The notes beneath the pieces were generated by a model. That model ran no database searches, was not told where the DNA came from, and saw only the letters and a program-made list of their open reading frames with translations. DNA of 8,383 nt, from NCBI GenBank assembly GCA_009702405.1, contig WLIC01000015.1, positions 1 to 8,383 of the forward strand, written 5' to 3'. Shown here one piece after another: positions 1 through 6,600 of this stretch. The position numbers and the translations under genes were made by a program. How positions within the stretch are numbered: position 1 is the stretch's first letter; each line of letters begins with the position of its first letter. This DNA comes from Actinomycetota bacterium (GTDB lineage: Bacteria; Actinomycetota; Actinomycetes; Actinomycetales; Microbacteriaceae).

Positions 1-2111
1 GAGATGTTGCCATCTTGGGAGGCAGGTTCAATGTTGACCTGATGCTTACCAGCGATACGACCGGTGCCATGAACAGCAAGTGCCTTGTCCAGCTGCTCAT
101 ACTTTTCAAACTGCATCTTGCGAAGAGCAACAATAGTTTTGCCATCCTGAATCGGAGCATGGCTATTTACTAGTTCATCGACTTCAGTATCGGTCAACCA
201 ATAGATATCTCTTGCTTCGGCCAGTATGCCCTCAGCAACGAAAGCATCGCCAATAGCGTCGAATGCTTTCCGGGAGAGGTTAAATGTTTGAGCTCTATTG
301 AAGCGGAAGCGTTCACGCCAGTCAATCGCTTTTCTGGTGTTCTTAGCGATGTAAAGAATCAGTGGTCGCAAAAGCGGCGACTGATTGGTAGGCCAGTTAT
401 AGATTCTCTTGTCTGAAGTGGGGGAGCTATCAATACCTGAGTTTGCTGCCTTAAGCGCTAGTTCAAGAATGATAAACAATCTGTCGGTTAGTCTCTGATT
501 TTCAAGTTTCAGTTCGCCTGGAGTTCTAGCTCCAAACTCGTTGATGTATTCCTCAGCAGCTGAGGTGATCCCTAACCAACTCGAAGTGTTTTCCAAATCG
601 ATTACATTGCTCACTTTTTCGGCTTGCATTGCGGCTTCAACGATGAGGCCTAATTTAGAGAGTGCTTCAAGCGGTCGAATGCTTGCCTTGTCGTTAAGCC
701 CTTGCATCAGATTCATGTAATCATCTGGGTTTTCGCTCTTCTCATAGAGCTTTTTGAGAATGCCGTGAAAGACCATCAGTCGAACGTCATTCAAGATTGT
801 GATGGCCCAGTCTTCAAGCATCTCCTGACGGATCTTTTTACCTGATTGCATGATGGTGGCAGCGTTGATGTAATCGAAGTTGATGGCATCGTAGAAAGCT
901 ATTTTCTGAGCAATCCGCTTACTGAAGCTTCTAGATAACCGCTCTGATTGACTAATCAGAATGAGGAAACGTCCGATAGCCAGAATGGACTTTAGATCCA
1001 TCTTGGCTTTAGCGGCTCCACCACGTTTCTTGACAGGGTTCAGCATGGCCTCGAAATACTCTTGGTTCGCTCTACCAGGAATCAGTTTTATGCCTTCATA
1101 CCAGTTAGTGATCCGGTAGTAAACGTGACCGTCTAGGTAGCCAAGCATGTTGTGAGTAATCGGAGCCTTATCGGCAATATCTTTACTCGATGCACCGAGC
1201 ATCTTGAAGAAAGACAAATACACGGATCCATAGAACTGCCTGATCACTGAATAGGTAAGCGGCAGGGTAATACCTGGATAGTTCTCCGAGATATTGGTGC
1301 TGTCCCACTCAAAGGTGTAATCCAGCATTCGCTTGGTTATCGGTCTGAACTGCAGGAAGGTTAGGACTTGGTTGTCATAGGAGAACTCAATGTCAAGTGG
1401 TCTACCAATCTTGGCTTCAATAACCAGGGCAGCCTTGCACAGCTCTCTAATCTGCCAGGGCATCTTCTGTGAATCAATCTCCAGCCTGTTTACCAGCAAC
1501 TCAGTTGCATCTTCACCTTCAACAACTACGTTCTGCCAGCTGTTACTAAGTGCGATCTGCAGTTCTCCCGAACCATTCTCAGTGAAGAGCACACCAGATA
1601 CATCACCGAAGAACATCTCCTGAACTACTAGAGATCCGCCTAGATGGAACTCTGTGATGCCACGCTCTTTCGCATAGTTCATAACTGTCGAACTAACCAT
1701 TGAACCAAAACACAGCAGACCGAATTTCTCTAGGTTCTCATAGATAAATTCTTGGTCAACAAAAGACTGGTATTGACCTGCAAAAGAGTCTGTTCCACCA
1801 TCTTCTAAGGAAGCAGAGGTCCTAAAGCTAACCGCAGCCCACGAGTGAGCGGCAATGGTTTCGAAGTATGAACCTGCATTTTCTCTGTTCACTGCTAGTT
1901 GGCTAAGCACTGCATTTATCAGAGCAGTGCTCTCTTCTAAGGTTTTGTTTGAATTTAGAAAGTCATCGACAGTGTTCTCTAGAGTCTTTGAGACTTGACT
2001 GTAATTAGCAACGAACTCTTCGAAGGGGATTACAATAAACGGAGGTACGTTGAGTTCAAACTCTCTTTGCATGCGCAACAGATTTTCTGCTTTTGCTCCT
2101 AAGTTACTCAT
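1..2111 (-). CDS. Rifampicin-phosphotransferase/PEP-synthase-like ATP dikinase, C-terminus cut by window edge
   Basis: The frame is open from an ATG at 2111 to base 1 (703 codons plus 2 bases, no stop). The N-terminal ~260 residues are a PPDK_N ATP-grasp domain: LGAKAENL (4-11), VPPF (22-25), FRTSASLED (96-104) with ATP-binding Arg97, DSFAGQ (108-113), VVQEM (162-166), SGVLFTENG (172-180), DIEF (240-243) and LQFRPIT (253-259). Residues ~268-650 form a mostly helical middle domain typical of PEP-utilising enzymes: NISENYPG (273-280), PLTYS (284-288), FGARTPGEL (526-534), DWRERFRFNRA (597-607) and DIYWLT (635-640). No GG..SH phosphohistidine motif follows the ATP-grasp domain, as it would in PpsA or PPDK. 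The order is therefore that of rifampicin phosphotransferase (ATP-grasp, substrate domain, His domain last), and the His domain should lie beyond base 1. Family enzymes split ATP to AMP and phosphate and phosphorylate a second substrate through the histidine. The substrate here is unknown. The start overlaps the UbiA-like stop as ATGA, with only a weak Shine-Dalgarno, so expression probably depends on translational coupling. The protein is predicted cytoplasmic; no signal peptide is seen. Confidence 0.88.
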   Translation of the reverse strand, partial: MSNLGAKAENLLRMQREFELNVPPFIVIPFEEFVANYSQVSKTLENTVDDFLNSNKTLEESTALINAVLSQLAVNRENAGSYFETIAAHSWAAVSFRTSASLEDGGTDSFAGQYQSFVDQEFIYENLEKFGLLCFGSMVSSTVMNYAKERGITEFHLGGSLVVQEMFFGDVSGVLFTENGSGELQIALSNSWQNVVVEGEDATELLVNRLEIDSQKMPWQIRELCKAALVIEAKIGRPLDIEFSYDNQVLTFLQFRPITKRMLDYTFEWDSTNISENYPGITLPLTYSVIRQFYGSVYLSFFKMLGASSKDIADKAPITHNMLGYLDGHVYYRITNWYEGIKLIPGRANQEYFEAMLNPVKKRGGAAKAKMDLKSILAIGRFLILISQSERLSRSFSKRIAQKIAFYDAINFDYINAATIMQSGKKIRQEMLEDWAITILNDVRLMVFHGILKKLYEKSENPDDYMNLMQGLNDKASIRPLEALSKLGLIVEAAMQAEKVSNVIDLENTSSWLGITSAAEEYINEFGARTPGELKLENQRLTDRLFIILELALKAANSGIDSSPTSDKRIYNWPTNQSPLLRPLILYIAKNTRKAIDWRERFRFNRAQTFNLSRKAFDAIGDAFVAEGILAEARDIYWLTDTEVDELVNSHAPIQDGKTIVALRKMQFEKYEQLDKALAVHGTGRIAGKHQVNIEPASQDGNI
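2108..2111 (-). promoter_or_regulatory. ATGA stop/start overlap coupling UbiA-like and dikinase-like genes
   Basis: Read on the minus strand, the last codon of the UbiA-like gene (TGA, 2110-2108) overlaps the first codon of the dikinase-like gene (ATG, 2111-2109). There is no strong AGGAGG-type site in the ~20 bases before the ATG. The overlap therefore probably allows re-initiation by the same ribosome and fixes both the start choice and the ratio of the two products. Confidence 0.8.
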
Positions 2112-2953
2112 GAGAAGTAGATCACCAGGCTAGTTGCAATGAAGGAAATAGCAACGATGCCTCTAACTGCATCGTTCTTCTTTCTGAAGGCTAGAAGTAA
2201 AGCAAAGGCTGTACCTGCAATTACATAAAGCCAGCTAGACGAGAAATACATAGCCAAAGCGATAGGTCCAAAGACACTGATGACAAACATCAACCAGAAT
2301 GCTGCACTTCCCCAAACCGCTAGGTAAGTATCCATCACTACTTCACCTGATGGGTTGTATCTGAGTTCGTATTTACGCATTATTTCCATACTTGCCATGA
2401 ATAAGACAAAAATCAAACTCGCTACTAGAACAGTCAAACTGAAACCTGTCCCAAAGATGTTGAACACCCAGAGCGGATAAAGGATAAAAATGGCTTGGTG
2501 CAGGATGAAGTAGAGGTTGAAGTGCTGCTCCAGATAATCAGCCATGAAGAATTCAAAACCCGTCAAAACGGAGTAGCCAAGGATAAGTAAGTAATAGATG
2601 GCACTCATTTGGTTGCTTTGTATTGATCCAGCCAGTAAAACAGCTGTGAGCTCAACCAAGAGGGAAATTACTCCGATTGCTACTAACTGTCGTTTAGTGA
2701 TGATTCCTCGTTGAACTGGCCTGTTGGGGTAGTTGCTTGAGTCATGGTGAGCATCTTTGAACTCATCGGTTACTCGCATCCGAAGCATAAAGAAAAGAAA
2801 ACTTATGGATATAAACAGTGTGCTCAGATGTTCATTAGAACCCTTAGCCAAGGGCTGGGCAATAGCTACCAAGAACATGGCAGTCATGAGGGAGTGAGTC
2901 CCAGTAACTGGCACCGGGAAGCGCTCCTTCAGGTAAGTGAGCAGATTCTTCAT
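2108..2953 (-). CDS. UbiA-superfamily membrane prenyltransferase
   Basis: This 281-residue protein is strongly hydrophobic, with about 8-9 membrane segments (roughly 20-37, 45-58, 88-108, 117-133, 148-165, 170-187, 214-236, 240-256, 264-280), a usual length and topology for UbiA. The first Asp-rich motif is clear: D63, D67 and D71 in DEFKDAHHD, followed by YPNRP (75-79) and G83. It matches the DxxxDxxxD site that binds Mg2+ and the prenyl diphosphate. The second motif is atypical: EIMRKYE (190-196) with MDTY (207-210) replaces the usual DxxxD. I recall this E-x-x-R-K form from a UbiA subgroup annotated only as 'prenyltransferase'. UbiA enzymes transfer a prenyl chain from its diphosphate to an aromatic, sugar-phosphate or glycerol-phosphate acceptor in the membrane; the acceptor cannot be read here. 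The ATG at 2953 is the first Met after an in-frame stop. A G-run (2957-2961) three bases upstream may be a weak, closely spaced ribosome binding site. The stop overlaps the dikinase-like start by four bases. A second-motif change could also mean a divergent reaction. Confidence 0.87.
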   Translation of the reverse strand: MKNLLTYLKERFPVPVTGTHSLMTAMFLVAIAQPLAKGSNEHLSTLFISISFLFFMLRMRVTDEFKDAHHDSSNYPNRPVQRGIITKRQLVAIGVISLLVELTAVLLAGSIQSNQMSAIYYLLILGYSVLTGFEFFMADYLEQHFNLYFILHQAIFILYPLWVFNIFGTGFSLTVLVASLIFVLFMASMEIMRKYELRYNPSGEVVMDTYLAVWGSAAFWLMFVISVFGPIALAMYFSSSWLYVIAGTAFALLLAFRKKNDAVRGIVAISFIATSLVIYFS

Positions 2954-2985
2954 GTTCCCCCAATTCGTCTGCTTCAGGTGTCTAA

Positions 2986-3014
2986 ATATTAGCAGTTTGG
3001 GACATAGGGCTTAA
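2986..3014 (-). promoter_or_regulatory. Possible promoter for the UbiA-dikinase operon
   Basis: On the minus strand, TGCTAATAT (2994-2986) resembles an extended -10 element: TG, one base, then TAATAT, matching TATAAT at four of six positions. A weak -35-like TTAAGC lies 17 bases upstream at 3014-3009, matching TTGACA at three positions. Transcription would start near 2979, leaving a leader of about 26 bases before the ATG at 2953. The position after the upstream terminator and before the operon is sensible, but the -35 is poor. Confidence 0.35.
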
Positions 3015-3060
3015 TTTGAGTTCTTCCGAGGGGACTTTGGGCTACTGTCCAGTCATAACT

Positions 3061-3096
3061 TAAAGGCAAAAGGAGGGCTGGAATCCAACCCTCCTT
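3061..3096 (-). terminator. Intrinsic terminator of the giant surface-protein gene
   Basis: An inverted repeat spans 3070-3096. AAGGAGGG (3070-3077) pairs with CCCTCCTT (3089-3096), followed by one C/A mismatch, three more pairs (TGG with CCA) and a 3-base loop. On the minus strand the hairpin starts 17 bases after the TAG at 3115-3113 and is followed by TTTTGCCTTT, a T-rich tail. It separates the giant-protein transcript from the UbiA-like operon. The tail is interrupted, so termination may be incomplete. Confidence 0.82.
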
Positions 3097-3112
3097 AAAC
3101 CTTTGAGATCGG

Positions 3113-3688
3113 CTAACCTACTGTGATCACCCAGTCAACAACTGTTGGGTAGATAGTTCCGCTATTTACTTTGTTCTTCCAGTCGGTTGACTTGAATCTT
3201 GTGTATAGAGTTGGCCAGCGACGGTCACGAGTAACTGTTGCAACAGCTTTAATCTGAACTCCAGATTTCCAAGCTTCATATGCCTTAGCATTCAGAACAC
3301 AGGTAGCTTCACCGGTGAAGTACTTGTAATCAAGGTAACCAGGCAGAACAACTTTCTTGCCCTTCACTATCTTGGTTACCGCATACTTGCCCTGCATTGC
3401 TTGGTAGGTCTTTATCAATGCTGCGACATCCTTGGCGTTCTTAGCCATCTCAGGAACGATAGTCATATCTCCGCCCAGAGCAGGAGTCAGAATCTTCTTA
3501 GTCTTTGAGTCTTTGGCGGCAATACCGAAGTAGTTACGAGCACAGATCTGAGTTTCTTCAACTGCGCTGCCCTTAGGTGTGTAACTAATCTTGATGTCTG
3601 CATAAATCGGACCAATCCAACGTCCCTTAGATAGAGGGGAAACTGTGATGACCTTCTTTGTGGTGTCAACCTTCACGACGAATGAGTT
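3113..3688 (-). other. Unassigned Lys-rich C-terminal domain of the giant protein
   Basis: Residues 1557-1747 differ from the Ig stalk: rich in Lys, Tyr and Trp, with landmarks KGRWIGPIYADI (1577-1588), ICARNYFGI (1604-1612), KAYEAWKSG (1691-1699), TRDRRWPTLY (1709-1718) and the end DWVITVG. Cys1605 and Cys1686 could form one disulfide. It follows a Pro/Ala/Gly-rich linker (3784-3689), an arrangement typical of a separate terminal domain that anchors or displays a stalk. I do not recognise a named family. There is no hydrophobic segment, so anchoring would have to be non-covalent or by a partner; a ligand-binding tip is equally possible. Confidence 0.55.
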
Positions 3689-6600
3689 ACCACCCTTCAT
3701 CGGAGTGCTGCCACCCTTTGCCGGGAGAGCGGCTGTTTGAGCTGGTTCTCTAGCAATACCGCCTTCAGGTGCTGGTGGCTCGACGTGTGTAGCATCAAGA
3801 GTTATCACCTGAGCAGGAGCAGCTCCGCGCGTGAAGTCACCAGGCTGTGAAACTGAAACACGACAGTGGAAGTCAGCTTCGACTCTTGGTAACGCTGTCA
3901 AATCAGCATCCCAAGTAACCACGCCGACAGCATCTACTGAACAAACATTTGGATCTAAGGATGTGTATACCGGTGTGAGACCAGTGTCAACTGATGCATA
4001 CAGCTGGAATCCAGCTGGGTCGTCAGTTGGCATAGGTGCTTCCTGCAATGTTCCAGGTACAAGTGCACCTGGAGCAATAATGGTCACTACCTGAGGAAGC
4101 TTCGTGATTGTGAATTCCTTGGTGTCTTTAGAAAGTGTTGCGCCAGTACCACTGGATGCAGTGACAGAACACTTTCCACCATCAAGCAACTTCAACTTCT
4201 TAGTCGCTGTATCAATTTCACACACCTTAGGTGTTGTAACTGAGTAGGTCACAGGAAGTTTCTTGCTGCTAGTTCCAGCCAGAGTGAACTGATTCTCAGT
4301 GATTAGAGTGCCATTTGCTATCGAATCTGGCAATGTCAGTGATGTGATGTTGGTTCCAGATTTCACAATGTTAATTGTGAATGTAACCATGTCATAGGCA
4401 CCATTGGCATCTACAATAACTGTCTTTAGTTTGAAGCTTCCATAACCTGCTTTAGAGCCGATAGCTAGCGCTGGAATTACTTGAATCTGTCCACTCACAA
4501 TGTTAACTTCAGTAACCATCGGAGGCTTCACACCCTGAACCAAGAATGGCACGGGTCTCGAGTTGCTCAATGCAGCACTACCCAGAGTGTAAGTCTGGTT
4601 AATGGTGACAGGTAATATTCCGATTCTCTTAGGAATGTCTACCTCATATGTGTAGTTCAGCGGAGTTGTGTTCTTAGGTCCCTGAACGATGTTTATGGTC
4701 AATATCTTGGTTCCGAACTTGCCGATTAGATCCGTCACCTTAACTTCAGTTTCGTAAACACCGACGGTTGTCGCAGTTCCGGAGATTTTTCCAGTGTTCG
4801 CGTCGATGGTTAGACCTGGTGGCAAATTGGTAGCGCTCCATGCACCAGTCGGCTTTAGGTCGTTTGTGCCCTTGGTCGCTGTGTTGATGATGTCTCTAGC
4901 CTTACCAAGAGGGAATGGTGAAGCAAAGAAATCATCCAATGCAACGCTGATGTTGTTGTTCACACCGAACTTGTATGTGGTAGCCGCTGTTGTAACGGTA
5001 GGCCCATAAACCGGAAGAGTGACAGTAATAGTCAAGGTCTCTTCGTCGAAGAGTCCGTTCACATCCGTCACCTTCAGGGTGACAGTTGAAACTCCAACGC
5101 CAGCTGGTGTTCCAGTGATAAGACCGGTAGAGGTGTTAATGCTTAGTCCTGCTGGTAAACCAGTTGCAGTCCAAGCGCCAATACCTAAAAGAGCACCGGT
5201 ACCAAGATTTACAGTATTACTGATAGCTGCGTTGTCGGTAGTGAAGATTGTTACAGCTAGTGGGCTAGTGGTAATAGTTGGTTTCGAGTTCACGGTAATG
5301 CTCTCAACCTTGGTAGCCCATTCACCTGCGCTATCAATGACCTTTACTGTGAAGGTGAAGACACCAGTCTGAGAAGGGGTTCCCGTGATCTCTCCAGTGT
5401 TTGCATTGAAGTTCAAACCGGTAGGAAGTGAACCTAGCGCAATAGACCAAGCACCAGTAGCTGGGATGTTTGCAGCTCCTGGGGTAACAGTCTGTGGAAT
5501 GGCGGTTATAGCGGAACCTAGGACTGCGTTAGTCAGAGGAGTAGTTGTTGTAATGAGTGGTCTTGTGACAACACTGAAAGCGAGCGTTTCTTCATCGTAG
5601 AGACCGTTCACGTCTGTCGCTCTAATAGTTACTTGGAAAGTTCCGGTAACAGTTGGGGTACCGGTGATTGCACCGGTTGAGCCATTGATGGAAACTCCAG
5701 CAGGCAAGCCTGTTGCTGTCCAACCGGTCCCACTTCTAATTGAGCCAGTACCAATAGTTACATTGTTTGTTATAGAGGTAGAGACATCTTTATAGAGCTT
5801 GTATGAAAGTGGATCTGTAGTGATAGTCGGACCAGAGTTGACAGTAAGGGACTCTGCCTTAGTAGCAATTTCACCAGCTGAGTCAACCAGTTGAACTGTG
5901 AAGCTGAAGACACCACTTTGAGTCGGTGTACCTGTAATTTCTCCAGTGTCTGGGTTTAGCGACATTCCCGCCGGTAGTGCACCAGCTGAAATAGACCAGG
6001 CACCAGTTGTTGGGATAGTTGCTGTTCCCTGTGTCTTGGTTTGACTAATAGGAGAAACTTGAACACCAATTACAGCACTAGCCAGAGTTGCATTAGTTGT
6101 AATAGTTGGCTTGGAAGTGATTGTCAAAGTGATAGTCGCATCATCAGATAACCCATTTTGATCAAGTGCCCTAACAACTATGTTGTATGTTCCATCAGCG
6201 GTAACACTTCCAGAGATAACACCTGTAGAACCATTGATGCTTAGGCCTGATGGTAATCCCGTTGCGCTCCAACCTGTCGAACTCTGCAATGATGCAGAGC
6301 CAAGAGTCACAGTGTTTGCAATTGACATTGCAGCTGAACTATATGCCCGTACAGTCAACGGAGTTGTTGTCACCTCGGGAGCAACATAAACATTCAGAGT
6401 CTCTGTCTTGGTGGCAACCAAGCCATTAGAGTCGGTTACTTTGACTGTGAATGTAAAGCTTCCAGTGCCTGTTGGCGTTCCTGAGATAGCTCCAGTATTT
6501 GCATTCAATGACAAACCTGCAGGCAGTGATCCTGATTCCAGCAACCATGCACCAGTAGCTGGAATGCTTCCTGAACCAACAGTTACTGACTGAGTTGCAG

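Larger units (their letters stand above)
2954..3112. other. Intergenic gap between giant-protein gene and UbiA-like gene
   Basis: This is the only non-coding stretch in the window. It holds the terminator of the giant-protein gene at its right side and, nearer the UbiA-like start, a possible promoter. No tRNA, small ORF with a plausible ribosome binding site, or riboswitch-like fold was seen. A short GGAC...GTCC inverted pair around 3034-3052 is too weak to call. Confidence 0.7.

Noticed and set aside
1390..1623. 77-codon plus-strand open frame
   Set aside because: It lies wholly antisense to the conserved ATP-grasp part of the dikinase-like gene; its Ser-rich product matches no family I know.
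1..2111. Calling the dikinase-like gene ppsA or ppdK
   Set aside because: There is no phosphohistidine motif after the ATP-grasp domain, and the middle region resembles the Rph-like substrate domain.
2744..2992. 82-codon plus-strand open frame across the UbiA-like start
   Set aside because: It is antisense to the DxxxDxxxD motif region and lacks a ribosome binding site.
3487..3669. 60-codon minus-strand open frame
   Set aside because: It is out of frame inside the C-terminal domain of the giant protein, whose frame is continuous and conserved in style.
3713..3727. LPAKG (residues 1544-1548) as a sortase LPXTG-like signal
   Set aside because: It lies 200 residues from the C-terminus in a Pro/Ala/Gly linker, and no hydrophobic segment with a basic tail follows it.
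3831..4094. 87-codon plus-strand open frame
   Set aside because: It is antisense to the Cys-containing Ig-like module of the giant protein and has no ribosome binding site.
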